Notes: generated from the letters alone by a model not told the origin. 64,000 nucleotides of DNA from Plantactinospora mayteni (GCF_016862935.1 NZ_BONX01000049.1:62001-126000); one strand, 5' to 3'; numbered from the stretch's first letter, positions 39,453-47,684 are shown. Program-made: numbers and translations.

Positions 39453-41027
39453 CTAGCAGGTCAGCCGGGCGCTCTTGAACTGCGCGCCGACCGCCGCGAA
39501 ATCCACGTCGGCCAGGCACTTGTTCTGGAAGGTGTAGTTCGGCCCGCTGATGATCGGGATGTCCACCGCCAGGTCGTTCATCGAGGTCCAGACCTTGCGC
39601 CAGGTGGTCCTCCGGACCTCCGGGTCGACGGTCCGGTTCGCCGACTGGATCAGCTCGGGGACCTCGGGGTGCTCCCGGGCGAAGCCGTGCTTGCCCTGGG
39701 GGGTGTTCGGCGACTGGAACGAGGTGTAGAACTGCGGGTCGTCGATGCCGCCGCTGAAGGCGTACGCCATCTGGTAGGTGCCGTCCGAGTACGCCTCGCT
39801 GAGCTGCGGGCCCTGCACCGCCTTGACCTGCGCCTTGATCCCGCACTGCTGCCACTGCTGGGCCAGCGCGTTCGAGATCACCTGCGAGTGGCCGCCGATG
39901 TTGAGCAGGTCGAACTCCAGCCCGCCGAGCTGGTCGACCAGCGCCTTGCCCTTGACCGGGTCGAACGGGTACGGGAACTGCGCCTTCGCGCCGTCCACCC
40001 CGCCATCCGGGTAGTAGAGGCTGTCCGCGCCGGCCAGCACGTACGCCGGAGTGACCCAGCCGCGCTGCACGTTTGTGGCGATCGAGTCCCGGTCGGTGCA
40101 GTAGTTGATCGCCTGCCGCGCCTCAGGCCGGTTGAACGGCGGCTTGAAGGTGTTGATCGGCAGGAAGGCGTAGAGGGTGTTCTCGCCCGCGATGGTGGCG
40201 ATCTTCTGGTTCGCCTTGGCGTCGTCCAGCACGTTCGGCGGGGTGGAGACCCCGCTGACCTGCACGCTGTCGATCGAGCCGGAGGCGACGTGCTGGTAGG
40301 AGACCTGCGCCTCCGGGCTGGTGTTGATGAACTTGACCTCGGCCAGGTGCACGTTGGCCCGGTCCCAGTACTTCTCGAACGGCTTGAGTACCAGCTCCTC
40401 GCCGGGCTTGTGGCTGACGATCTCGAACGGCCCGGCCCCGACCGGCTTCAGCCCGAACTGCTGCTGCCCCGCCTTCTTGTGCGCGGTCGGCGAGCCGATC
40501 AGCGTCGCCGGGGTGTACGTCAGGAAGGCGACCATCGTGGCGGTCGGCTCGGTGAAGGTCATCGTGACCTGGTGCTCGCCGCTCGCGGTGACCGAGGACA
40601 TTTGCCTGAAGTACTGCGCGTTCGGCGACTCCGCCTGCTTGTACCGCTCGAAGTTGTAGACCACCGCCTCGGCGTCGAACGGCGTACCGTCGGAGAACGT
40701 CACCCCCTGGCGCAACTCGATGGTGAGCGTCTTCAGGTCGTCGCTGTACTTGTAGCCGGTGGCCAGGTCGGGCACGAAGTCGCCGCCCTTGGCCGTCGGC
40801 GGGTCGAAGAGCGAGCCGTAGACGTCCAGCGAGATCGGCACCGACTTGCTGATGTAACCGGTGCCGCCCGGGTCCAGGGTCTTGTAGTTGTAGCCGCCGA
40901 CCGTGATCCGGCCGTTCGCCCCGGCACCACCGGCGCCATCGCCGCCACCGGAGTCGCCGCAGGCCGACGCAGCCAGGCCGACGCTCGCGACCAGGGCCAG
41001 TCGGAGGAGTACGTTCCGCCGTCTCAT
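39453..41027 (-). CDS. Peptide-type ABC transporter substrate-binding lipoprotein (SBP_bac_5)
   Basis: 524-residue receptor of the DppA/OppA class. Signal peptide MRRRNVLLRLALVASVG ends with the lipobox ASAC (Cys 23), followed by a Gly/Asp linker. ELRQGVTFSDGTPFDAEAV near residue 105 and ARQAINYCTDRDSIATN near 300 are family features. ATG 41027 overlaps the stop of the DsbA-like gene by 4 bases (ATGA). It is the last gene of the second DppBCDF-DsbA-like operon and the natural receptor for that transporter. Confidence 0.92.
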   Translation of the reverse strand: MRRRNVLLRLALVASVGLAASACGDSGGGDGAGGAGANGRITVGGYNYKTLDPGGTGYISKSVPISLDVYGSLFDPPTAKGGDFVPDLATGYKYSDDLKTLTIELRQGVTFSDGTPFDAEAVVYNFERYKQAESPNAQYFRQMSSVTASGEHQVTMTFTEPTATMVAFLTYTPATLIGSPTAHKKAGQQQFGLKPVGAGPFEIVSHKPGEELVLKPFEKYWDRANVHLAEVKFINTSPEAQVSYQHVASGSIDSVQVSGVSTPPNVLDDAKANQKIATIAGENTLYAFLPINTFKPPFNRPEARQAINYCTDRDSIATNVQRGWVTPAYVLAGADSLYYPDGGVDGAKAQFPYPFDPVKGKALVDQLGGLEFDLLNIGGHSQVISNALAQQWQQCGIKAQVKAVQGPQLSEAYSDGTYQMAYAFSGGIDDPQFYTSFQSPNTPQGKHGFAREHPEVPELIQSANRTVDPEVRRTTWRKVWTSMNDLAVDIPIISGPNYTFQNKCLADVDFAAVGAQFKSARLTC

Positions 41028-41857
41028 CTTCCCGCTCCGTTCTGTTCGGTCCCCGTCGCTGTTGCCGTCGTCCCCGTTGTGGTTGCCGTCGTCCCCGTTG
41101 TGGTTGCCGTCGTCTCCGTTGTGGTTGCCGTCGTGGTTTCCGGCTGCTGCTTTCCCGGCTCCGGGGCGGGTTCGGGGGCGGCCCAGGGGCGCTGGCCCCA
41201 CGGCCACCACGGGGTCCGGGCGCCGTCGTCGAAGAAGACCGCCGGCAGCGTGGGCGGGCCGAGCCGGCCGCGCTTGAGTTCGGAGAAGTTGTCGTACCGC
41301 ACCAGCCAGGAGACGTGCCGCCAGAGTTCGACCGCCTCCTCGTCGCTCGGCATCCGGTTGAGTACCGGGCCGAAGATCATCGGTCCGTCGCCGCCGTCCA
41401 GCGCGATGGTGGGTACCCCGATGCTGCGGGCCCGGTCGATCAGCGCCTGGTGTTCCGCGACCACCGCCGCCCAGGTCTGCGGGTCGGCCAGCGCGGCGTC
41501 GAAGAGTTCGGCGTCGAAGCCGGCCTCGACCACCGACTCCCGGACCGCCACCACCAGGTCCGGCGCGGGCGGCCGGGATTCCCAGGTACGCCGGGCCAGC
41601 GCGCGGTAGAACGGACCGATCGCCTTCGAGCCGGCCTTCTCCCGGATCGCCACCGCACAGCGCAGCGCCGGACCGGAGATCGCCTCCAGTTCGAGCGGGT
41701 CGGCGCCCTCGGGGAGATTCAGGATCTCCAGGCAGAACAGGCCCCAGTCCAGCTCGACCTCACCCAGCTCGGCCAGTCGCCAGGCCCACTTGCTGGTGAG
41801 ATAGCACCACGGACACCGGGGGTCGAAATATATCTTCACGGATTCCACAGAGATCAC
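41024..41857 (-). CDS. DsbA-like thiol oxidoreductase, Rv2466c family, CPWC site, Thr-rich tail
   Basis: 277-residue paralogue of the proteins at 10177 and 33889. Active site YFDPRCPWC has Cys 15 and Cys 18; the cis-Pro loop GVPTIALDGG, FGPV and FSELKRGR follow. The last 45 residues are a Thr/Ala/Gly low-complexity tail coded by 21-base tandem repeats. No signal peptide. It is inserted between DppF and the binding protein with ATGA overlaps on both sides, so it is translated in step with the transporter. This is the strongest evidence that the DsbA-like protein and the transporter work together. Confidence 0.87.
   Translation of the reverse strand: MISVESVKIYFDPRCPWCYLTSKWAWRLAELGEVELDWGLFCLEILNLPEGADPLELEAISGPALRCAVAIREKAGSKAIGPFYRALARRTWESRPPAPDLVVAVRESVVEAGFDAELFDAALADPQTWAAVVAEHQALIDRARSIGVPTIALDGGDGPMIFGPVLNRMPSDEEAVELWRHVSWLVRYDNFSELKRGRLGPPTLPAVFFDDGARTPWWPWGQRPWAAPEPAPEPGKQQPETTTATTTETTATTTGTTATTTGTTATATGTEQNGAGR
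41061..41136. repeat. 21-base tandem repeat coding for a Thr-rich tail
   Basis: Three units (41061-41081, 41082-41102, 41103-41123; first two identical) of the type starting GTTGCCGTCGTC, and a partial fourth. On the minus strand they encode seven-residue Thr/Ala/Gly units in the C-terminal tail of the DsbA-like protein. Confidence 0.9.
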
Positions 41858-42993
41858 CCTTGTTCTCCGGCAGCGGTTCGATGAGTGGGTACGGCGCCCT
41901 GACCAGCGGCGACCGCCGCTGCGGAACCGGCCGCCGACGCGGAACCGGCCGACGGGTCGGAGCCGGCCGACGGGTCAGAGCCGGCTGAGACGGCGGCGGC
42001 CGGTGGGGCGCCGGTGAGGGGGAAGTGACAGGCGACCCGGTGTCCCGGGGCGATCTCGCGCAGCTCCGGCACCGACTCGGCGCAGGTCGGCCGGGCGTAG
42101 ACGCAGCGGGTGCGGAACCGGCAGCCGGAGGGTGGCCGCAGCGGCGAGGGCTGCTCGCCGACCACCGGGATCCGCTCCCGGACCGTCTCGGCGTCCAGCG
42201 CCGGCGGGATCGCCGACAGCAGCGCGGCAGTGTACGGGTGGGCCGGGTGGGCGAACAGCTCGTCCGTCGGCGCCGTCTCGCAGAGCCGGCCGAGATACAT
42301 GATCCCGGTCCGGTCCGCGAGGGTACGCACCACGGCGAGGTCGTGCGCGATCAGCAGGCAGGTCAGCGACAGCCGGCGCTTCAGCTCGAAGAGCAGGTTG
42401 AGCACCTGGGCCTGCACCGACACGTCGAGCGCGGTCACCGGCTCGTCCAGGATCACCAGGTCCGGCCGGGAGACCAGGGCCCGGGCGATGGCCACTCGCT
42501 GGGCCTGGCCGCCGGAGAGTTCCCGGGGTCGCCGGCCGGCGAACCGGCTGGCGCTCAGGCCGACCAGGTGCAGGATCTCGGCAACCCGGCGACGCCGCTC
42601 CGACACCGAGCGGACCCCGGCGGTGACCAGCGGCTCGGTCACGCTCCGCTCCACCGTCCAGCGTGGATCGAGCGCCGAGAACGGGTCCTGGAAGACCATC
42701 TGCACGCCGCCGGTACGCCGCCCGCCCCGCTCCGGCCGACGCCGCCGGCCCACCGTACGGCCGCTGACGGTGACCCGGCCGCTGACCGGGCCGGGTGCGC
42801 CGATCACCGTACGAGCCAGTGTGGACTTGCCGGAGCCGGTCTCGCCGACCAGGGCGAAGGTCTCGCCCCGGGCGATCGTGAAGCTCACCCCGGCGACCGC
42901 CGACACGGTGGCCCGACGGAACGGCCGCCGCCCCTTCACCCTGAACTCCTGCACCACGTCGACGCAGTCCAGCACGGTCGGCTCGATGGTCAT
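41854..42993 (-). CDS. Peptide-type ABC transporter ATPase (DppF/OppF)
   Basis: 379-residue ATPase with Walker A GETGSGKST near residue 50, signature LSGGQAQRVAIARAL near 160, Walker B LVILDEPVTALDV, and C-terminal CRFRTRCVYARPTC near 300. About 45 residues beyond the normal end form an Ala/Gly/Ser/Asp tail with repeated AGSDPS units from an 18-base repeat. ATG 42993 overlaps the DppD stop (ATGA); the DsbA-like start overlaps its own stop. Confidence 0.92.
   Translation of the reverse strand: MTIEPTVLDCVDVVQEFRVKGRRPFRRATVSAVAGVSFTIARGETFALVGETGSGKSTLARTVIGAPGPVSGRVTVSGRTVGRRRRPERGGRRTGGVQMVFQDPFSALDPRWTVERSVTEPLVTAGVRSVSERRRRVAEILHLVGLSASRFAGRRPRELSGGQAQRVAIARALVSRPDLVILDEPVTALDVSVQAQVLNLLFELKRRLSLTCLLIAHDLAVVRTLADRTGIMYLGRLCETAPTDELFAHPAHPYTAALLSAIPPALDAETVRERIPVVGEQPSPLRPPSGCRFRTRCVYARPTCAESVPELREIAPGHRVACHFPLTGAPPAAAVSAGSDPSAGSDPSAGSASAAGSAAAVAAGQGAVPTHRTAAGEQG
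41923..41994. repeat. 18-base tandem repeat coding for the DppF tail
   Basis: Four diverged 18-base units (41923-41940, 41941-41958, 41959-41976, 41977-41994) of the type GGAGCCGGCCGACGGGTC. On the minus strand they code for AGSDPS-like hexapeptides after the conserved end of DppF. Confidence 0.85.
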
Positions 42994-44081
42994 CTGGTCA
43001 CCTCCGGTTGCCGGGTCGACGCCGGGTCCGCCGCCGCAGGCTCCTGCCCGGTCACCGCCACCGGGTGCCAGCAGCGGACGGAGTGACCGGTCGACAGTTC
43101 GACCAGGGGCGGGCGCCGCTCGGCACAGTCGTCCCGTACGTGCCCGCACCGGGGCGCGAAGGCGCAGCCCGGCGGTGGCGTACGCGGATCCGGCGGCAGT
43201 CCCTCGATCGGCCGGGGCGGGCGGCCCGGGGTACCGACGTCCGGCACCGCCCGGACCAGCGCCTGGGTGTACGGCATCAGGGACGCCCGCGCGATGCCCT
43301 TGGCCGGCAGGGTCTCGACGGCCTGCCCGCCGTACATCACCAGTACCTGTTCGGCCCGGGAGGCGGCGAGCGCGAGATCGTGGGTGACCACGACCGTGCC
43401 GATCGACCGGGATTCGCGCAGCCCGTCCAGCAGGTCCATGATGGCCGCCTGGGTGGTCACGTCCAGCGAGGACGTGGGCTCGTCACAGAAGATCACCTTC
43501 GGTCGGCAGGCCAGCGCGATGGCGATGACGATCCGCTGCCGCATCCCGCCGGAGAGTTCGTGCGGATAGCCGAAGTAGCGCTCCTCCGGTGCGGCGATCC
43601 CGACGTCCCGCATCAGCTCCACGCTGCGGCGGCGTGCCTCCGCCCGGCCCAGCGGCGGCTCACCGGCCGCCTCGTCCGGCCGGCCCGACCCGGCGAGCAT
43701 CGCCTCGGCGATCTGCGGCCCGACCCGCATCGTCGGGTTCAGCGACCGGGTCGGGTCCTGGAACACCAGCGACGCGACGCCGGTCACGAAGCCGCGCCGC
43801 CGCGCCTTCGGCAGGGTGGCCAGGTCGACGCCGTCCAGGCGTACGGTGCCGGTGACCTCGAAGCGGCGCGGGTCGAGCAGCCCGAGTACCGCCCGGATGC
43901 CGATCGACTTGCCCGCGCCGGACTCGCCGACGATCGCCAGTGACCGGGCCGGAGCCACCCGATAGGAGAGCCCGTCGACCAGGGTCAGCAGGGTCGAGCC
44001 GCGCCGCACCCGTACGGTCAGGTCGTCGACCTCGACCACCGGGGTGGCCGCCGGGGCCCGGACGGTGCCGTTCTCCGTCAT
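42990..44081 (-). CDS. Peptide-type ABC transporter ATPase (DppD/OppD)
   Basis: 363-residue ATPase. Walker A GESGAGKS near residue 54, signature LSGGMRQRIVIAIAL near 185, Walker B VIFCDEPTSSLDV, C-terminal CAFAPRCGHVRDDC near 310. Its ATG shares one base with the DppC stop (TGATG), and its stop overlaps the DppF start. It pairs with the ATPase at 41854-42993. Confidence 0.93.
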   Translation of the reverse strand: MTENGTVRAPAATPVVEVDDLTVRVRRGSTLLTLVDGLSYRVAPARSLAIVGESGAGKSIGIRAVLGLLDPRRFEVTGTVRLDGVDLATLPKARRRGFVTGVASLVFQDPTRSLNPTMRVGPQIAEAMLAGSGRPDEAAGEPPLGRAEARRRSVELMRDVGIAAPEERYFGYPHELSGGMRQRIVIAIALACRPKVIFCDEPTSSLDVTTQAAIMDLLDGLRESRSIGTVVVTHDLALAASRAEQVLVMYGGQAVETLPAKGIARASLMPYTQALVRAVPDVGTPGRPPRPIEGLPPDPRTPPPGCAFAPRCGHVRDDCAERRPPLVELSTGHSVRCWHPVAVTGQEPAAADPASTRQPEVTR

Positions 44082-45028
44082 CAGCGCTCCTCGGTCAGCC
44101 GACCGCGGAGCCCGTCCGCGACCAGGTTCAGGGACAGGACGGTGACGAAGAGCGCCATGCTGGGCAGCACGACCAGCCGGGGATCACTGCTCAGGTACGC
44201 GTCGCCGGAGGCGATCAGGTTGCCCCAGGTGGGTTCCGGCTCCGGTACGCCGAGCCCGAGATAGCTCAGCCCGGCCTCGATCATCATCGCGGTGCCGATG
44301 GTGAAGAGGGCGAAGCCCAGCAGCGGGGGCAGCACGTTCGGCAGGATGTGTCCGAAGATCACCCGGTGGGCGGCGGCACCGTCGCTGCGCGGGGCGGTGA
44401 CGAAGTCCCGGTGCCGCACGGTCAGGGTCTGCGACCAGGCCAGCCGGCCGAACCGGGAGACCCCGAAGAGGCTGATCGCCAGCGTGGTGTTGGTCAGGCT
44501 CGGGCCGAGGTAGTCGGCGATCACCAGCGCCAGGATCAGCCCGGGGAAGGCGAGCAGGGTGTCGAAGAGCCGCATCACGAACGTCTCGTAGAAGCCGCCG
44601 AAGAAGCCGGCCGTCACCCCGAGCAGCGCGCCCGCGACCAGGCTGATCGCGGTGGCGCCGAGACCGACGACGATCGACACCCGGCCGCCGTGCAGCAGTC
44701 GGGAGAGCACGTCGTTGCCGAGTTCGTTGGTGCCGAGCAGGTGCCCGGACGAGCCCATCGGGGCCATCGCGTCGGCCAGGTCGCCGGTGACCGGCGACGG
44801 CAGGCCCAGCAGCGCCGGGCCGGCGAAGCAGGCCAGCACCACCAGCAGGAATACCGCCGCCGGGATGCCTACCGCCGGGGCCCGGAGCGCCCGGCCGAGC
44901 CGCGCCAGCCGGGCGAGGTGCCGGTCCCGGCGGGGAGCCGCGATCCACGCCTCGTCGACGGCGGGGACCGCGACCGCCGCGTCCGGCGCCGGCCCGGGTG
45001 CGGGCCGCTGGGGTACGTCAACAGTCAT
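44081..45028 (-). CDS. Peptide-type ABC transporter permease (DppC/OppC)
   Basis: 315-residue permease with a hydrophilic N-terminus, first membrane helix near residues 54-72 and the signature LLGTNELGNDVLSRLLHGGR near 100. The EAA-like loop is near 190-215. ATG 45028 is chosen because GGGAGAGG lies 6-8 bases upstream; a longer frame adds 20 residues without support. It lies 89 bases after DppB, the only sizeable gap within this operon. Confidence 0.92.
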   Translation of the reverse strand: MTVDVPQRPAPGPAPDAAVAVPAVDEAWIAAPRRDRHLARLARLGRALRAPAVGIPAAVFLLVVLACFAGPALLGLPSPVTGDLADAMAPMGSSGHLLGTNELGNDVLSRLLHGGRVSIVVGLGATAISLVAGALLGVTAGFFGGFYETFVMRLFDTLLAFPGLILALVIADYLGPSLTNTTLAISLFGVSRFGRLAWSQTLTVRHRDFVTAPRSDGAAAHRVIFGHILPNVLPPLLGFALFTIGTAMMIEAGLSYLGLGVPEPEPTWGNLIASGDAYLSSDPRLVVLPSMALFVTVLSLNLVADGLRGRLTEER

Positions 45029-45117
45029 CGGTTCGCCTCTCCCTCGCCCTCGTCTCCACCTGTTCCACGCGGCCGTGCTGAATGACACCGCCGTGCACCG
45101 CTGCTCCGGTCATCGGC

Positions 45118-46086
45118 TCAGCCGGTCCGGGCACGGCGGCGGGCGCCGGGGCGTACCCGGGGGTCGAGTCGCATCTGGACCAGCTCGCCGACCAGGTTCG
45201 CCACCACCACACCGACCGCGATCAGCACGATCGCGCCCTGGAGCAGGGTGGCGTCGCGGTTGTTGATGGCACCGAGCACCAGCCGGCCGATGCCGGGGAT
45301 CGAGAAGACCTCCTCGACGATGACCACGCCGGAGAGCAGGAACCCGGTGGTGAGCGCGATCAGCGTGATCAGCCCGCCGACCGAGTTGCGGGCCACGTGC
45401 AGTACCAGGACCCGGGTCTTCGACAGGCCCTTCATCCGGGCGAGGGTGACGTACTCCTCGTTCTCCAACTGTTCGTAGATCTCGCCGCGCAGCACCCGCA
45501 TGTACTCGGGGAAGACCGACACCCCCAGCGCGACCGACGGGATGATCATCGCCTTGAGGTTGGCGCCCCAGCCTCCGGTGGCCGGGTCGACCCAGCCGAT
45601 CGAGCTGACCATCCGCAGACTGGTCGCGAAGACCACGATCAGCATCAGGGCCACCACGAACGCCGGCACCGAATTCCCGATCAGCCCGAGTACGGTGACG
45701 AACCGGTCGGCCCAGCGGAACCGCAGCGAGAGCAGGGTGGTGAGCAGGGCCAGCGTGATGCCGACGAGCTGCGCGCCGATCAGCAGCTCGACGGTCGGCG
45801 GCAGAGCCAGCCAGATCGCCTCGCTGACCCGCTGGTGGGTGATGACCGAGGTACCGAAGTCGCCCTGCACCGCCGCGGCGAGCCAGTCCAGGTAGCGGAC
45901 GTAGAGCGGGTCGTCCAGCCGCAACTGCGCGGTGAGTTCGGCGGCGGCCTCCGGGGTGTAGAAGTCGCCGAGGATCGCGTAGACGACGTTGCCCTGGAGG
46001 ATGTTGACCAGGCCGAAGCCGAGCGCGGTCACGCAGAGGACGACGACCAGCATCTGGAGCAGCCGGGCGCCGATCACCCGGAGCAT
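45118..46086 (-). CDS. Peptide-type ABC transporter permease (DppB/OppB)
   Basis: 322-residue permease of normal length with six membrane segments. The first is near residues 8-30, the EAA loop LENEEYVTLARMKG is near 210-223, and the C-terminus ends in MRLDPRVRPG. First gene of the operon DppB-C-D-F-DsbA-like-binding protein. A promoter at 46223-46251 and the perfect operator D at 46267-46283 lie upstream. Confidence 0.92.
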   Translation of the reverse strand: MLRVIGARLLQMLVVVLCVTALGFGLVNILQGNVVYAILGDFYTPEAAAELTAQLRLDDPLYVRYLDWLAAAVQGDFGTSVITHQRVSEAIWLALPPTVELLIGAQLVGITLALLTTLLSLRFRWADRFVTVLGLIGNSVPAFVVALMLIVVFATSLRMVSSIGWVDPATGGWGANLKAMIIPSVALGVSVFPEYMRVLRGEIYEQLENEEYVTLARMKGLSKTRVLVLHVARNSVGGLITLIALTTGFLLSGVVIVEEVFSIPGIGRLVLGAINNRDATLLQGAIVLIAVGVVVANLVGELVQMRLDPRVRPGARRRARTG

Positions 46087-46222
46087 CGCGGTGTTCCTTC
46101 GGACGATCGACGAGGCCGGCTGAGCATCCTGGACTCCCTTGCCCTATGGGGTCGTCACGTGCTCGTCCGACCCGTCCGGGATCCGCCCGTCGGCCGGGAA
46201 CCCCGGCCCGAGGCTTAGCCGG

Positions 46223-46251
46223 ACGCTACAATTCGATTCCGCTCGTAGCAA
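46223..46251 (-). promoter_or_regulatory. Candidate promoter of the second DppBCDF operon
   Basis: Minus-strand -35 TTGCTA (46246-46251), a 17-base spacer and -10 TAGCGT (46223-46228). The start of transcription would fall about 130 bases before the DppB start codon. Operator D ends 15 bases upstream of the -35 box, a position more usual for an activator than a repressor. Confidence 0.55.
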
Positions 46252-46266
46252 CGCCCCCCTCTCTTG

Positions 46267-46283
46267 GTTCTGCATGTCAGAAC
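46267..46283. promoter_or_regulatory. Inverted-repeat operator, site D
   Basis: GTTCTG-CATGT-CAGAAC, a perfect 6-bp inverted repeat with a 5-base spacer. The arms are identical to site A at 14397-14413, 32 kb away. It is 181 bases upstream of the DppB gene and adjoins its candidate promoter. Confidence 0.7.
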
Positions 46284-46395
46284 GTTTCGTGGCCGTTTCG
46301 TAACAACATCACAAACGGACCGGGGGTCGCCGGTCCGCCATCTGGTGGTAACGCACTCGTACCCACAGCCACTCAGCCCCGCGGCCGCGCACACA

Positions 46396-46445
46396 AACGC
46401 GACCGCCCCGTCACCCGGGCAGGCGGGTGGCGGGGCGGTCGCGTT
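46396..46445 (-). terminator. Very strong intrinsic terminator hairpin
   Basis: A 22-bp stem with one T-G wobble: a perfect 15-bp outer arm (AACGCGACCGCCCCG and its complement), then CACCCG/CGGGTG, around a 6-base loop. It begins 9 bases after the stop of the secreted cell-wall protein gene and insulates it from the DppB operon promoter region downstream. Confidence 0.88.
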
Positions 46446-46454
46446 CGGCGCGGG

Positions 46455-47477
46455 CTACAGCATCGAGACGTGCACGTGGTCGGTGTGGTCGCTCGGACCG
46501 CTGTAGGAACTCCAGCCCTCGTCCGGGAACCAGATCTCCTTGTACCAGATCACGTAGAGGATGCCGAGCTTGTCCGCGTTGCGGATCAGGAACGCGGCCA
46601 GGTCGTTGCCGTACTTCATCTGGTCGTCGTTGGCGGCCCGGCTGAACCCGGAACTGCGCAGCGACCAGTCACAGGCGCGGCCCTTCGGGTGCTCGAACGG
46701 CCCACCGGACCGGAAGCAGCCGACGAACCTCTTGAAGCCCGCCCGGCGCACCTCGTTGTACATGTGCAGCGTCCGGGCGGTGATGCAGCCGCCGGTGGTC
46801 GGGTCGTTCTTGTTGCACGGCAGCCCGGGGAAGCCGTCCGCCATCCCCGGCCCGGGCCGGGCGACCGGCGAGGTGGCCGCCACCAGGCCCTTGTCCGGAC
46901 GCGAGTTGCCGCCCACCAGGGCCAGCGCCTTTGCCGCGTCCGACTGCTGCTTCTTGATGATCTTCTCTTGCGCGGCCTGCTTGGCGACCTCCTCGTCGAT
47001 CGCCTTCTTGGCCGCGCCGACCTCGTCCCGCGCCGCGTTGAGGGCCCGGATCTTGCTGTTGTTGAAGAGGTTCAGCTCGTTGAGCGCCGAGGCCCGATCC
47101 ATGAACGAACTGGCCGCGGAGTCGGACGAGTTGTTGCTCAGCAGCATCGAGATGGCGCTGAGCTTGCCGCTGCGGTAGGACTCGGCCGCGATCTCGCTCG
47201 CCTCCGGGGTGAGCGCCGCCAGCTTGGCCTCCGCCTGCTTCAACTGGTTGCCGAGCTGCTGCTGCCGCCGCTGGGACTTGGTGCGTTCGGCCTTCGCCTC
47301 GGCGAGCCGCTTGCCGGCGCTGGCAAGCACGTCCCCGAGTACCGGTGAGTCGGCCTCCTCCTGAGGCGCCGGTTTCGGCGCTGGCGCCGCCGACGCCTCC
47401 GACGGGGCCGCGACCACTGCTGCGGCGGTGAGCAGTGCCAGGGCAGTCGCCAGTCTTCGGCGTAGGGGTGCCCTCAC
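46455..47477 (-). CDS. Secreted coiled-coil protein with ARB_07466/VldE-like C-terminal domain
   Basis: 340-residue exported protein. Signal peptide at residues 1-30 ending ASEASAA. Residues 50-190 are Ala/Lys/Glu-rich and predicted coiled coil, as in cell-wall hydrolases of the NlpC/P60 group. The C-terminal domain (about 215-340) has HPKGRACDWS and SDHTDHVHVS, His/Asp motifs of the M15/VldE-like fold. A role in peptidoglycan remodelling is likely. GTG 47477 has GGAAGGG upstream. A c-di-AMP riboswitch lies in the leader and a strong terminator follows, so it is monocistronic. Confidence 0.82.
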   Translation of the reverse strand: MRAPLRRRLATALALLTAAAVVAAPSEASAAPAPKPAPQEEADSPVLGDVLASAGKRLAEAKAERTKSQRRQQQLGNQLKQAEAKLAALTPEASEIAAESYRSGKLSAISMLLSNNSSDSAASSFMDRASALNELNLFNNSKIRALNAARDEVGAAKKAIDEEVAKQAAQEKIIKKQQSDAAKALALVGGNSRPDKGLVAATSPVARPGPGMADGFPGLPCNKNDPTTGGCITARTLHMYNEVRRAGFKRFVGCFRSGGPFEHPKGRACDWSLRSSGFSRAANDDQMKYGNDLAAFLIRNADKLGILYVIWYKEIWFPDEGWSSYSGPSDHTDHVHVSML

Positions 47478-47490
47478 ATGTATCCCTTCC

Positions 47491-47640
47491 GTCGGCCGCC
47501 GACCGGGTTAGCTGACGGGTTCGGGATGGAAGTGGTCCCTACCGCTCTCGCGGATTCACCCCAGGGGTGCGTGGGTCCCCGGCTCGCCATGCGGCGATTA
47601 GGCGGCGATCAGCGCCGGTACCACGCGGTATCCGGCGGCT
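47491..47640 (-). promoter_or_regulatory. ydaO/yuaA-type cyclic di-AMP riboswitch
   Basis: The leader contains the conserved ydaO segments in the right order on the minus strand: GCCGCCTAATCGCCG, GGGGTGAATCCGCG, the GGTAGGGACCACTTCC element, and the hallmark CCGAACCCGTCAGCTAACCC followed by GGTCGGCGGC. In actinobacteria this class normally precedes genes for cell-wall hydrolases and resuscitation factors, switching them off when c-di-AMP is high. It ends about 14 bases before the GTG, so control of termination or ribosome access is possible. Confidence 0.88.
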
Positions 47641-47653
47641 ATGAACGGCAGAC

Positions 47654-47684
47654 AGCATACCCGGTTTCACTTCCGGAATGGCAA
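47654..47684 (-). promoter_or_regulatory. Candidate promoter upstream of the c-di-AMP riboswitch
   Basis: Minus-strand TTGCCA (47679-47684) and TATGCT (47654-47659) separated by 19 bases, a little long. Transcription would start at the 5' edge of the riboswitch. The 47690-47868 stretch upstream is AT-richer and holds no supported gene. Confidence 0.45.

Noticed and set aside
38451-41609. Plus-strand open frame of more than 1000 codons
   Set aside because: It lies opposite the well-supported permease, TIGR03086, binding-protein and DsbA-like genes, has the Arg/Pro/Ala-rich composition of an antisense frame in GC-rich DNA, and matches no family.
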